A stretch of DNA of 64,000 bases from JAMDCX01 sp049977145 (GTDB taxonomy: Bacteria; Planctomycetota; Phycisphaerae; WQYP01): positions 1-64,000 of the forward strand of contig JBMFGW010000004.1 in NCBI GenBank assembly GCA_049977145.1, in the 5' to 3' direction. The notes below the pieces were generated by a model. The model saw only the letters and a list, made by a program, of their open reading frames with translations, was not told the DNA's origin and did no database searches. The position numbers were made by a program, and so were the translations under genes. Numbering within the stretch: the stretch's first letter is position 1; the number at the start of each line of letters is the position of its first letter. Positions 35,230 through 44,926 of the stretch are shown one piece after another.

Positions 35230-36246
35230 CTAATAGCTGTGCGCATCCAACCTGGTTTTGTGGCGGAAAATCCAGTACACGTAGGTAGTGTAGCCGAGCA
35301 CCAGCGGCATTCCAATGATGGCGATAATCAGCATAATGCCCAGCGTGTACTGGGAGGAGGAGGCCGAATAAATGGTCAGACTGTGCGCCGGATTGTTGGT
35401 GGCGTACACCAAATAGGGAAACAGCCCGATGGCAAGTGTGGCTAACAGCAGCGTGATGGCGGCAGCGCTGGAAATAAATGCTAAAAAATCATTTTTCAGG
35501 GATATTTCGCGCGGCACATTGGCGATGGCGAGCATCATCAACAACGGCACGATAAACAGCGCGGGATGCAGGCGGAAAGCATCCGTTAAGCGTGGAAAAT
35601 AAATCAGCGTCACCATGGTGGTGGCCACCGCGCAGATAATAAAGAAAACAATGGAGTTATTCACCCATTGGCGCACCCGGTCATGCAGAGCACCTTCGGT
35701 TTTCATCACCAGGTAAATCGAGCCATGCATCATGAACAATGCTACCGTCGTGACCGCGACCAGCAGCGCATAAGGATTCAACAGCGTGAGAATAGTGCCG
35801 GTGAAAGTTCCGGACGCGTTCAGCGGCACGCCCCGCGCGATGTTGCCGACAAATGCGCCCAGCAGAACCGCGGCCAGCAGGCTGCCGATAAAAAAGCATC
35901 CATCCCAGAGTTTGCGCCACCAGAGCATCGGCTCTTTGCTGCGGAATTCAATGGATACAGCGCGAAAAATCAGCGCCATCAAAAGCAGCATAAAAACAAG
36001 GTAAAATCCGGAAAATACGGTGGCATACATATCCTTAAAAGCCGCGAACATGGCCCCGCCGGCGGTTACCAGCCAGACCTCGTTGCCATCCCAGACCGGG
36101 CCGATGCTGTTAAGCAAAATGCGCCGATCCTGGTCATCTTTGGCGAATAAATGCAGCATTCCCACGCCGAAATCAAAACCATCCAAAATGGCGTAACCGG
36201 CCAAAAGAACCCCCAGCAGGATAAACCATGTAATTTGCAGAGCCAT
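35230..36246 (-). CDS. cydB: Cytochrome bd-type oxidase subunit II
   Basis: This is the membrane subunit that pairs with CydA in the quinol oxidase. The typical N-terminus is present (ITWFILLGVLLAGYAILDGFDFGVGML), with GPVWDGNEVWLVTAGGAMFA, a signature of the family, and eight to nine membrane helices. I choose ATG 36246 because AGGA lies seven bases upstream; the frame opens at 36270. It is 48 bases downstream of cydA. Confidence 0.93.
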   Translation of the reverse strand: MALQITWFILLGVLLAGYAILDGFDFGVGMLHLFAKDDQDRRILLNSIGPVWDGNEVWLVTAGGAMFAAFKDMYATVFSGFYLVFMLLLMALIFRAVSIEFRSKEPMLWWRKLWDGCFFIGSLLAAVLLGAFVGNIARGVPLNASGTFTGTILTLLNPYALLVAVTTVALFMMHGSIYLVMKTEGALHDRVRQWVNNSIVFFIICAVATTMVTLIYFPRLTDAFRLHPALFIVPLLMMLAIANVPREISLKNDFLAFISSAAAITLLLATLAIGLFPYLVYATNNPAHSLTIYSASSSQYTLGIMLIIAIIGMPLVLGYTTYVYWIFRHKTRLDAHSY

Positions 36247-36294
36247 AAACAGTCCTATCAGTAATGACAACCCGACCGTATGTAGACATTATTC

Positions 36295-37677
36295 TCAGGC
36301 ATCCAGGCGCGCGTGCTGGGGCAAAACCTGCCCGCCCGGCACATGCAGCGGCGCATCATCCGGCCCATGCTGAATTTTGCGATTAAGCATGAAGATAAAC
36401 AACGCAAAAAGCAGCGCATACAATAACCCGAACATGATGATGCTGGTCAGCACATCGCCGGCCGGCAGACCGGGCGATACCGCCTGACTGGTGCGCAAAA
36501 TGCCGTACACGATCCAAGGCTGGCGGCCAACCTCAGTGGAAAACCAGCCCAACTCATTGGCGGCTAAAGGCGCGAGGACGGAAAATACAAAAATCCATAA
36601 TAACCAGCGCTTATTCCACAAGCTTCCCCGCCACCAGAAAAATGCGCCCACCAAGCTAATAGCGATGAGAAACATTCCCAAGCCGACCATAGCATGATAA
36701 GACTGAAACACCGGATTTACCGGCGGCCAGTTTTTAGCTGGAAAAGCATCCAATCCTTCCACTGGATGTTGCGTGTTGCCGTAAAGCAGCCAGCTTAGCA
36801 TCCCGGGAAGTTCCAAACCATATACTTTTTGTCGAGCCTGATCCACCCATCCCATAATTCCCAGCCCTTCCGGGGCCTCGGCGGGAAAGGCTCCCTCAAA
36901 GGCGGCAAGTTTTGCAGGTTGATATTTGGCGATCATCCGGGCGTTAAAATCGCCGGTTAACAACTGCAATAAAGAACAAACCAGCGCGACGCTCAAGCCG
37001 ATTTTCATACAGGAACGCGCGATTTCCGTATGTCGGTTCTTGAGAAGATACCACGCCGCAACGCTAAGCACCAGAAACGCCCCGGATAAGAAAGCCCCAA
37101 TAAGCACATGTTCCAAGCGATCCATCGTGGAATGATTCAACACTACTTGCCAGAAGTTGGTCATTTTTGCGTAAAGGACCTGGCCCTGGCCATTTTTTAC
37201 CAAGACAAAGCCCGCCGGTGTCTGCATCCACGAATTGGCGACATTAATCCACAGGGCGCTGAATATCGACCCCAGTGAAACCATGACCGTGGAGAAAAAG
37301 TGCGTTTTCGGTCCGACCCGATCCCATCCAAATAGCAGCACGGAAAGAAAACCCGATTCGAGAAAAAAAGCGAAAATGCCTTCGGCGGCCAGCGGCGCGC
37401 CAAATATATCACCGACAAACCGCGAATAGGTTGCCCAGTTGGTTCCAAATTCAAATTCCATCACGATGCCGGTCGCCACGCCCAAACCAAAGGTTAGCGC
37501 AAAAATACCCGTCCAAAACCGCGTCATCTGTTCCCACTTCTGGTCGCGGGTTTTGATATACATTCCCTCCATGATTACCAGCATGACTCCCAGACCGATG
37601 CTTAACAGCGGAAAGAGATAATGAAATGACACCGTCAGGCCAAATTGAATACGTGAGAGCAACAATGTATTCATCAT
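36295..37677 (-). CDS. cydA: Cytochrome bd-type oxidase subunit I
   Basis: This heme-bearing subunit oxidises quinol and reduces O2. The heme-ligand His in SFHYLFP is near residue 19, and EFEFGTNW and EGIFAFFLES give the conserved acidic/heme region. The Q-loop is short, as in the CIO type. 460 residues. No cydX or cydDC is adjacent. The oxidase typically supports growth at low oxygen or under NO or peroxide stress. It is divergent from an Rrf2 regulator, with a 250-base control region. Confidence 0.93.
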   Translation of the reverse strand: MMNTLLLSRIQFGLTVSFHYLFPLLSIGLGVMLVIMEGMYIKTRDQKWEQMTRFWTGIFALTFGLGVATGIVMEFEFGTNWATYSRFVGDIFGAPLAAEGIFAFFLESGFLSVLLFGWDRVGPKTHFFSTVMVSLGSIFSALWINVANSWMQTPAGFVLVKNGQGQVLYAKMTNFWQVVLNHSTMDRLEHVLIGAFLSGAFLVLSVAAWYLLKNRHTEIARSCMKIGLSVALVCSLLQLLTGDFNARMIAKYQPAKLAAFEGAFPAEAPEGLGIMGWVDQARQKVYGLELPGMLSWLLYGNTQHPVEGLDAFPAKNWPPVNPVFQSYHAMVGLGMFLIAISLVGAFFWWRGSLWNKRWLLWIFVFSVLAPLAANELGWFSTEVGRQPWIVYGILRTSQAVSPGLPAGDVLTSIIMFGLLYALLFALFIFMLNRKIQHGPDDAPLHVPGGQVLPQHARLDA

Positions 37678-37860
37678 ATAACCCCATCAAAAACAAATCA
37701 TCCATCTATTCGAAGCATCCTGCACGCCGGGTACGAAAAAAACGGATGGAGGTACCAAACCGAGACTTGGCGAGGCGCCTTCATCCTGGTGGCGGCGTTT
37801 ATGCCGTCGGTTTTGCCCATGCGTCGGGGAGAATTGCCCCCGCCCGCAACTGGTGTTATA

Positions 37861-37896
37861 CCGACACTTGACTAAATAGTGTATCGGAAGTAAAAT
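37861..37896 (+). promoter_or_regulatory. Rrf2 gene promoter with overlapping dyad
   Basis: TTGACT (37868-37873), 17-base spacer, TAAAAT (37891-37896): a good sigma-70-type promoter. An imperfect dyad CCGACACT (37861-37868) / AGTGTATCGG (37878-37887) overlaps the -35 and spacer and could be the operator through which the Rrf2 protein controls itself and cydAB. Confidence 0.5.
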
Positions 37897-37927
37897 TGGA
37901 TTTCAAGAGTTAAATATCAAGCTGTGT

Positions 37928-38398
37928 ATGGTGACAATGCTTTCTCAAACTAGTGAATATGCTCTGCGAGTCGTGGTCTATTTGGCGCAATGCCGGGGGA
38001 AGCCGGTTACCAACCGCATTATCTCGGTCGGTACGCTGGTACCGCGGGGGTACTTGGCCAAAGTGCTCCAGACGCTTTCCCGCGCCGGTCTGGTGAAATC
38101 CCAGCGCGGCTTGCATGGTGGAACGATATTAGCCCGCACGCCGGAGGCTTTGACACTTTTTGATGTGGTGCAGGCGGTCGATCCTATTCGCAGAATTGAC
38201 ACTTGCCCACTGGCTCTGGCGGCCCATGGCCGACACCTCTGTCCGTTGCACTCCCGACTGGATCAAGCCATTGCCGGCATTGAGAAAATACTGCGTGACT
38301 CCACCATTGCTGATTTGATGGAATTCAATACCAACCAGTATCCAATGGGCCTCTGCCAAGTGCCAAAGACCGTCAGCCAACGCAAAATACGGCGCTAA
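37928..38398 (+). CDS. Rrf2-family transcriptional regulator
   Basis: Winged helix-turn-helix at the N-terminus (MLSQTSEYALRVVVYLAQ, then VPRGYLAKVLQTLSRAGLV and the wing SQRGLHGG). The sensory region has cysteines in DTCPL and HLCPLHSRLD, resembling the redox or NO-sensing, Fe-S-binding NsrR/IscR-like members, although I count only two clear ones there. Being divergent from cydAB it very probably regulates the oxidase. An alternative start is the ATG at 37937. Confidence 0.88.
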   Translation: MVTMLSQTSEYALRVVVYLAQCRGKPVTNRIISVGTLVPRGYLAKVLQTLSRAGLVKSQRGLHGGTILARTPEALTLFDVVQAVDPIRRIDTCPLALAAHGRHLCPLHSRLDQAIAGIEKILRDSTIADLMEFNTNQYPMGLCQVPKTVSQRKIRR

Positions 38399-38739
38399 AG
38401 CGTAGCAAAATAATATTATATGCCCTGGCACCGCTCTGGACACCCGCATCACAATTATGATGGTTATGGGTTTCCACCCCTAGCTGCCAAAGATCGCCGG
38501 GCGACGCGATCTTACCTGCCGCCGCGGGTGCTACCGGTCGTGGCCTCGTGTGTGGCAAATTCGTGTGCGTGAACGGTTACGGCGCAACTTGCATCAACGG
38601 CGGAGTTTGTGCGTTAAGCATTATAGGGGCGTAAGCTCCGCCGACGCGGTAAAGTTTGTTCGCGGTATGGATTGAATGAAATGGATATTGTCGCAAAACC
38701 ATCCGCGGACCGCCCCGGAATCAAGTACGGAGATTTATT
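38399..38739. other. Gene-free region before the pseudopilin gene
   Basis: No gene is seen. It contains the 12-mer GTGAACGGTTAC (38569-38580), repeated elsewhere in the window, and an inverted repeat GGCGGAG (38599-38605) / CTCCGCC (38636-38642) with a 30-base interior. It may hold a leader structure for the pseudopilin gene. Confidence 0.35.
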
Positions 38740-39711
38740 ATGCGAGATACAACAGGTCGCGGCTTGTCGGCTTTTACGCTCATCGAATTACTGGTGGTCA
38801 TTTCCATCATCGCCTTGTTAATTTCCATCTTGCTGCCCGCACTGGCGCAGGCGCGAGGTGATGCCAACGCGGTGGTTTGCGAAAGCAATATCCGGCAGTT
38901 ACTCACCGGACTGCGCGAATACGTGCAGAGCGATGACGGTTATTTTCCACTCAACGGGATTTTATTCCCCCACGTTGCAAACTCCGCGACCAATCCAACC
39001 GCATTGGAAACCAGTATCTGGGCCAATCCGCAGGATTATAATTTGTATTATGGCGCACTGTATCCGTTCATGGCTGGAATTCCGCAGGCACCGATGGTCC
39101 CTGATCTTCTGGGGACGGGTGTGGCTCCCGCCAACAGCATCGCGGCGACTCTGAATCTTAATCCGCTTCATAATAAATTCGCCCGCGTATTTATGTGTCC
39201 GGTGGATAATGGTATGCGCACCAGCTCCAATGCCGTTCGAATGGCTCCGGATGGCCGTACCGTTGAGCCTATTGGTCCCGGCTCCGGAGGCTTCTGGAGT
39301 TATTCGATTAATTCGCTCCTGAATTCACAATCCAAGGTCTTGCCTACCATATTCGGCAATGCTGCGGGAGCCGGAACGGGAATCTATAGTACACCTTGGA
39401 GTTATCCCATTCACGACGCTACGATCACCAATGCCAGATTTCTGGTTTTTATTGAAGAATCAGCCCAATTATCCGATTTCAATGATGAGGTCATGGACCC
39501 GGTTGGATACAATCCCGGTGATTGGCTGAGTTCCCGCCATGATGGCGGCGGCCACTTGGGTTTCTGGGATGGGCATGTCGAATGGATGTCGCAAGTTGAA
39601 TATCATAATCCTCCCAGCGCCACGGCTGGTGGCGTTACAGGTTCCGCAGCACTTGAAATCGCCATGCAGGATCCGCTGTTTCGGATGTTCATACCGAATA
39701 TCAATAATTAA
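38740..39711 (+). CDS. Type II pseudopilin-like protein with H-x9-DG-type motif
   Basis: A class III signal: a short basic leader, then the prepilin peptidase site AFTLIELLVV followed by a ~20-residue hydrophobic helix (SIIALLISILLPALAQA). The mature region has a pilin-like pattern (VCESNIRQLLTGLREYVQSD) and near the C-terminus S-R-H-D-G-G-G-H-L-G-F-W-D-G-H-V-E-W, the H-x9-DG-like feature of the abundant planctomycete pseudopilin family. Function is not known; it is probably a surface or secretion-linked pilin-like protein. Its stop codon overlaps that of the convergent psd-like gene. Confidence 0.9.
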   Translation: MRDTTGRGLSAFTLIELLVVISIIALLISILLPALAQARGDANAVVCESNIRQLLTGLREYVQSDDGYFPLNGILFPHVANSATNPTALETSIWANPQDYNLYYGALYPFMAGIPQAPMVPDLLGTGVAPANSIAATLNLNPLHNKFARVFMCPVDNGMRTSSNAVRMAPDGRTVEPIGPGSGGFWSYSINSLLNSQSKVLPTIFGNAAGAGTGIYSTPWSYPIHDATITNARFLVFIEESAQLSDFNDEVMDPVGYNPGDWLSSRHDGGGHLGFWDGHVEWMSQVEYHNPPSATAGGVTGSAALEIAMQDPLFRMFIPNINN

Positions 39712-40439
39712 CGGCGGCGCAGCAACGCCGAGGCTCCGCCCCGGACCTGCTGCCCGATATGCACTAGGCATTCCCACGCTTCCGGGTTGGGAACAATTAA
39801 TTCAGTTCGGCTGCCAAACACAATGATACCGAAGCGTTCTCCTCGCTGTAATGGCGTTCCCGCTGTGGCGGCGCAGATGATCCGTCGGGCGATGGCTCCA
39901 ACAATTTGGCGGACAATGGCCACAGGCGGATGCTCCGCGGCGGGCGACACTTTGAGCACCAGCGTATTGGCCTGATTCCGCAGGCCGGCCTGCGGGTTGC
40001 GGGCATCCAGAAATTCACCGGGCGTAAAATGCGTTGACGCCACCACGCCCGCGCAGGGGCTTCGATTAATATGCACATCCAATACGCTAAGAAATATCCC
40101 GATGCGCAAGGCCGGACCGCTAAGACCCTCATACTCCTGTAGCCGGGTAATTTCCACAATTTTTCCGTCCGCCGGCGAAACCATCAGTCCCGGCGACGCG
40201 GGAATTGTCCGCAGTGGATCCCGAAAAAACAACATGCACGCCAGGGTGATGATGGCGGCGAGGCCCGCCAGTATCGGCGTGACCAAAAAAAGAATCCCCG
40301 TCAGCACCACGCCGGTGGTCAGCATGGGCAGCCAATACCGCCAGGCCAAAAGGGAAAGTGGAAACCAAACCCGCTGTTTACGCATAGCCGTTGTCCAAAC
40401 TCTGAATTCCCGCACGTCGGCCGCGGGAAAATCCCGCAT
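39708..40439 (-). CDS. Phosphatidylserine decarboxylase-family protein
   Basis: The short type of decarboxylase (archaeal/planctomycete size class): two membrane helices near the N-terminus, SPADGKI at ~89, the substrate motif DVHINRSP at ~124, and GERFGIIVFGSRTEL near the C-terminus. In this family the serine of GS is the self-cleavage site that forms the pyruvoyl cofactor. It makes phosphatidylethanolamine or an analogue. The start is uncertain: ATG 40439 is eight bases after the speA stop; ATG 40385 is an alternative. The cognate synthase gene is not in the window. Confidence 0.85.
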   Translation of the reverse strand: MRDFPAADVREFRVWTTAMRKQRVWFPLSLLAWRYWLPMLTTGVVLTGILFLVTPILAGLAAIITLACMLFFRDPLRTIPASPGLMVSPADGKIVEITRLQEYEGLSGPALRIGIFLSVLDVHINRSPCAGVVASTHFTPGEFLDARNPQAGLRNQANTLVLKVSPAAEHPPVAIVRQIVGAIARRIICAATAGTPLQRGERFGIIVFGSRTELIVPNPEAWECLVHIGQQVRGGASALLRRR

Positions 40440-40447
40440 ACAATCTT

Positions 40448-42373
40448 TCAGCGTTCATGCGGTTCCTCAAGATAGGTATAACCCTGCAGACCGGAATCAT
40501 AGAACCGCAGCAGCAGGGCGGATTCTTCAATGGAAATGGTTTTATCGCGTACCGCGCGTTCCACATCACGGTGCATACGGCCCATGAGCTCATCGGTATT
40601 ATATTGCACGTATTGCAGCACCTCGCGTACGGAATCGCCGCGCACGATCTCATCGACATGGATTTCCCCCGCCTCATCAAGCTCGACATGCACCGCATTG
40701 GTATCGCCCAGCAGATTGTGCAGATCTCCGAGGATTTCCTGGTACGCTCCCACAAGAAAAGCCCCGATAAAATAATCGGAGCCGTTATATTCGTGCAGTT
40801 CCAGCGTCTTTTTCACATCCCGCAGGTCAATGAAACAATCTATTTTCCCGTCGCTGTCACAGGTGATATCGGCCAGCACCCCACGGCGCGTTGGCTCTTC
40901 GGCCAGACGATGAATGGGCATAATCGGAAAAAGCTGGTTGATGGCCCAGGAATCGGGCATAGACTGAAACAGCGAGAAGTTGCAAAAATAGGTGTCGGAA
41001 AGCTGGGATTCCAGGGTCTCAAAATCATCCCCGACATACTCAATTTCCTTGAGGACCTTCAGGATTTTCCCGCACACGCTCCAATACAGTTTTTCCGTAA
41101 GACTGCGCAATTCCAGACTCAGGTAGCCGAGATTAAATAAATTCAACGCCTCATCACGCTGTTGCGACGCATCGTGATATACTTCCAGAAAGTTTTTTTT
41201 GTTCACATCCCGCCAGGAATCAAAAAGATCTTTGACCGGCTGGGGAATATCCTCGCCCGTCGGCAGTTCGTGCGGCACATCAAAATAATCAAAACCGCTT
41301 ACGCCCAGTACATTAAATATCAGCAGGCTGTGGTAGGCCACCATCGCCCGACCGCTTTCACTGAGGATCGTCGGATGTTTAATACCGCACTCATCACACA
41401 CGGATTGGATGCGGAATATCACGTCGCCGGCGTATTCGCGCAGCGTATAGTTCGTGGACGATTCAAAGTTGGTCTGGCTGCCGTCATAATCCACGCCCAG
41501 CCCGCCGCCGACATCCAGATATTCCATGCCCGCGCCGGCCCGCGCCAGTTCACAATAAACGCGGGCGGCTTCATTCAAGGCGTTCTTGACGGTACGGATA
41601 TTGGTAATCTGACTGCCGAGATGAAAGTGCAGCAGTTTGAGGCAGTCCTGCATATTGCGCGCTTTGAGATAATCCAGGGCGCGTAATATTTCCGCCACAA
41701 AAAGACCAAATTTGCTGCGGGCGCCACCGGAGGATTCCCAACGACCACTCCCGCGGGTGGCCAGTTTCACACGCATGCCCATTTGCGGACGCACGCCGTG
41801 TTTTTCCCCGTATTTAAGCAGGAGTTCCAATTCGGTGAATTTTTCAATCACCGGAATGATTTTTTTGCCCAGTTTTTGTGCCAGCACCACGGTTTCAATG
41901 AATTCGTCATCTTTAAAACCATTGCAGATAATCGGCGTATCTTTGCCGTTGGTCAGGGCCAGCACCACCAGTAATTCGGGTTTACTGCCGGCTTCCAGCC
42001 CCCAACCGTATGGCGTACCAACTTCCAGAATTTCCTCCACCACATGCCGCTGCTGATTGACTTTAATGGGATAAACGCACAGATATTTACCCTGGTAATT
42101 ATTTTCCTGAATGGCGTTCTGAAAGGCGTCGTGCATTTCCGCCAGGCGGTGCCGGAGTATGCCGTTGAAACGGATCAGCGTGGGCAGTTGGATATCCCGC
42201 ATAATCAATTGATCCACCAGTTTTTTCAGATCAATGGAACGCTGCGGATTTTTTTCCGGATGCACCGCCACATTACCTTCCGGGTTGATGGAAAAATATC
42301 CTTTACCCCAGTTGTTGATACCATAGGTATCAATGGAATCTTGAATGGACCAGCCGGTAGAGAGATTCATCAC
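40448..42373 (-). CDS. speA: Biosynthetic arginine decarboxylase
   Basis: SpeA converts arginine to agmatine, the first step of the polyamine route through agmatine. This is the large PLP enzyme of fold type III: the lysine carrying PLP is in YPIKVNQQR near residue 100, followed by L-D-V-G-G-G-L-G-V-D-Y-D-G-S at ~288 and the C-terminal E-S-G-R. 641 residues match the family. It is followed by the psd-like gene after eight bases, an operon without an obvious pathway link. Confidence 0.95.
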   Translation of the reverse strand: MMNLSTGWSIQDSIDTYGINNWGKGYFSINPEGNVAVHPEKNPQRSIDLKKLVDQLIMRDIQLPTLIRFNGILRHRLAEMHDAFQNAIQENNYQGKYLCVYPIKVNQQRHVVEEILEVGTPYGWGLEAGSKPELLVVLALTNGKDTPIICNGFKDDEFIETVVLAQKLGKKIIPVIEKFTELELLLKYGEKHGVRPQMGMRVKLATRGSGRWESSGGARSKFGLFVAEILRALDYLKARNMQDCLKLLHFHLGSQITNIRTVKNALNEAARVYCELARAGAGMEYLDVGGGLGVDYDGSQTNFESSTNYTLREYAGDVIFRIQSVCDECGIKHPTILSESGRAMVAYHSLLIFNVLGVSGFDYFDVPHELPTGEDIPQPVKDLFDSWRDVNKKNFLEVYHDASQQRDEALNLFNLGYLSLELRSLTEKLYWSVCGKILKVLKEIEYVGDDFETLESQLSDTYFCNFSLFQSMPDSWAINQLFPIMPIHRLAEEPTRRGVLADITCDSDGKIDCFIDLRDVKKTLELHEYNGSDYFIGAFLVGAYQEILGDLHNLLGDTNAVHVELDEAGEIHVDEIVRGDSVREVLQYVQYNTDELMGRMHRDVERAVRDKTISIEESALLLRFYDSGLQGYTYLEEPHER

Positions 42374-42504
42374 CTTTGTGACTCCCGTTTTGCGAAGGGC
42401 TTTTCGTGCGCCTCGCGGATTACCAACCCCTGGTGAGCATAAAAAGCCGACTCGGATCCGGAGTTTTGCAGCGCCTTTTTCCTATCCGGCCCGCCGCCTG
42501 AACA

Positions 42505-42852
42505 CTACCAATTCTCATCACAACCAAAACTGCGGCGCGCTTCTTCCAACCAGGCCCGAACCACGGGGCGATTAACATAGAAGTATACGCTGTTGCATTG
42601 CCGCCGCCACTTCACCAGCCCGGCCAGCCGCAGCACCTTTAAGTGATGCGACACCGTCGGCTGCGTAAGGCCAAGTTCTTCCGCCAACTCAATAACATTG
42701 TACATCTCCTGACAGATTGCCGCGCAAGGCAGCATCTGCATGATGCGTACACGCGTTGGCTCACCGAGCGCATTGAAAATTGCGGCAACATGTTCATCAT
42801 TCCGGAGCAACCGGGAGGATTTTGGCAATGCACGCGCCGACGCCCTGGCCAT
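42505..42852 (-). CDS. ArsR-family transcriptional regulator
   Basis: A 115-residue winged helix protein: FNALGEPTRVRIMQML opens the domain and LTQPTVSHHLKVLRLAGLV is the recognition helix region. There are three cysteines before the recognition helix or late (CAAIC and CNSV), which could sense metal, but the classic ELCVCDL metal box is absent. It begins only 15 bases after the serA stop, so it is probably cotranscribed with serA. Confidence 0.87.
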   Translation of the reverse strand: MARASARALPKSSRLLRNDEHVAAIFNALGEPTRVRIMQMLPCAAICQEMYNVIELAEELGLTQPTVSHHLKVLRLAGLVKWRRQCNSVYFYVNRPVVRAWLEEARRSFGCDENW

Positions 42853-42867
42853 ATACGGGTTCCTGAA

Positions 42868-44481
42868 TCATGCCCCCGGCAACGATAATGCCGACAGGAC
42901 AAACGTTTTAACAACTTCAATTCCCGAATCCTTATGCAGCGCCGCCAGACATTCCGCCGACGGCGGCGTATCGAGCTTCAACAGCATCAGCGCCTTGTCC
43001 CTTTTGCGGCTGATGGTCATGTCCGCGATGTTAATGTTATGCTGGCCGAAGGTGTAGCCCACAAAACCAATCACCCCCGGGCGATCTTTATTCACAATGA
43101 GCGTCATGGCGCCTTCCGGCACCATGTCCATCCAATAACCTTTGATGGCCAGGACCCGCGGCAAATTATCAGCGAACACCGTGCCGATAATGGAATGTCG
43201 TTTATCGCCTTCGGTGATTTCCAGTTCAATGCTATGCTGCAGTGTGCGCTGCATCGCCTGTCCCATGGTTTCCTGCCGGATGCTTATACCGCGCTGCTCC
43301 GCCAGATGCAGCACATTGACCACATTGGGAACCTGTTCAATGTGCCCTCTTAATAGTTCAATAACCGCCAGGCGTTGCAAAGTTGCAGCAATGCGTTTAG
43401 GCATTTCACCATTGGTTCGCAGGGTAATGGAACTGAATCCCTGATCCACAATGGCGCCAAGAATAATGCCCATGCGCTGGGCCAGATCGGCATACGCCTT
43501 CTCCGGCGCCGAGAGATTCATTTCAATACCGCCCGCATTGACCGCGCCTTCAATGCCCTCCCCGCGCAGATACAGCAGAATTTCATTGACCGCATCAACC
43601 GACACCGCCGTCTGCGCTTCATTGGTGCTCGCTCCGAGATGGGGCGTCAGCAGCATCTTGTCTCCCAGGGAAAACAAGGGTGAATCTTTGGCGGGCGGTT
43701 CAAGCTCATACACATCCAGTGCCGCCCCGGCAACATAGCCCGCGGCAATGGCCGCCGCCAGGTCTTTTTCGCTGATCACGCCGCCGCGCGCACAATTGAT
43801 GAACCGTACGCCTTTTTTGCACAAAGCTATCTTGCTAGCATCAATAAGACCTTTGGTTTTATCCCCCGGCACATGCACGGTGATGTAATCGCACTGCGGC
43901 AGCAGCGATTCTAGATCATGCGTCATGGAAACCTGCCCATCCAGAGCGTTATCGGCAAAAAAGAATGGATCAAACGCCACCACTTTCATCTCCAGCCCCA
44001 GCGCCCGCTTGGCCACCGCGCGGCCAATGCGGCCAAAACCGATGATCCCCAGCGTCTTCCCCGCCAACTGCGTGCCCATGAATTTGTTGCGTTCCCACAG
44101 CCCCGCGCGAACATGCGCGTCGGCGGCGGCGAGTTTCCGCGATAACGCCAGCATCAGCCCGATCGCATGCTCCGCAGTGGTAATGGTATTGGCATCCGGC
44201 GTATTCATCACCAGCACGCCCGCCTTGGTGGCGGCGGTTACATCCACATTGTCAACACCCACCCCCGCACGGGCAATAGCCTTGAGACGACCGGGTTTTT
44301 CCAGTTCCGCCGCCTTGATCTTCACACCGCTGCGAATAATAACTCCGTCATGGTTGCCGATCTCAGCAGCCAATTCACCGGGGTTCCACTTGGGCTTGTT
44401 TGTTACCTGCACATCCGGCTGCGCTCTTAGCAGGTCCAGCCCATCATCCGCAATTTTGTCCGCAACCAGAATCTTGATCAT
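42868..44481 (-). CDS. serA: D-3-phosphoglycerate dehydrogenase
   Basis: First enzyme of serine synthesis, oxidising 3-phosphoglycerate with NAD+. The NAD site GFGRIGRAV is near residues 148-156, the catalytic-region segment INCARGG near 230 and the histidine in LTPHLGAST near 285. The intervening domain and a C-terminal ACT domain (LIVNKDRPGVIGFVGYTFGQ) put it in the long, serine-inhibitable class. 537 residues are typical. A GGA site precedes the ATG. Confidence 0.95.
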   Translation of the reverse strand: MIKILVADKIADDGLDLLRAQPDVQVTNKPKWNPGELAAEIGNHDGVIIRSGVKIKAAELEKPGRLKAIARAGVGVDNVDVTAATKAGVLVMNTPDANTITTAEHAIGLMLALSRKLAAADAHVRAGLWERNKFMGTQLAGKTLGIIGFGRIGRAVAKRALGLEMKVVAFDPFFFADNALDGQVSMTHDLESLLPQCDYITVHVPGDKTKGLIDASKIALCKKGVRFINCARGGVISEKDLAAAIAAGYVAGAALDVYELEPPAKDSPLFSLGDKMLLTPHLGASTNEAQTAVSVDAVNEILLYLRGEGIEGAVNAGGIEMNLSAPEKAYADLAQRMGIILGAIVDQGFSSITLRTNGEMPKRIAATLQRLAVIELLRGHIEQVPNVVNVLHLAEQRGISIRQETMGQAMQRTLQHSIELEITEGDKRHSIIGTVFADNLPRVLAIKGYWMDMVPEGAMTLIVNKDRPGVIGFVGYTFGQHNINIADMTISRKRDKALMLLKLDTPPSAECLAALHKDSGIEVVKTFVLSALSLPGA

Positions 44482-44926
44482 CTTAAAAATCCATTTTCAA
44501 TACCATAATAACCCATTTCGCCTTTCGGAGATCGTCATAACCCCACCCCGAAAACAAAGAGTATAGAACAAAGTTTCCCCATGGCCAAGCGCTGCGCGGA
44601 GGCTGTATCCGTTTGCGCGCAACCGTAGTCGATGGCGCACCGCACCAAGATGATACCCCGCAGAGCTGAAAGCCGGAATCCGGCATTGGCCATCGGATAT
44701 TTTCGGGAAGCAAAGTATTACCCAATCCTTCTAACTTCTAACTCCTAAACCTGTAACCTAAGTAACCCCATCGCCGTCCCCGCCATTACTTGGACCAGCG
44801 CATGGAGCACCGCGATACTAATGCGGCGCCGTATAGACATTCATGGCGGGTGCGGCATCGGTTATCATTATTTGCGATATTCGGGATAATGGGGACTGAC
44901 GACGGGAACTATTTTGGAGACTACGT
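44482..44926. other. Gene-free region between serA and the YihY-type gene
   Basis: No gene or RNA is recognised. It contains promoters for the two divergent genes in principle, but I could not identify boxes with confidence. The only pattern seen is a run of short CTAACTTCTAACTCC-type near-repeats at about 44730-44760. Confidence 0.3.

Noticed and set aside
44730..44765. CTAACTTCTAACTCC-type tandem repeat
   Set aside because: Copies too short and diverged to call a microsatellite.
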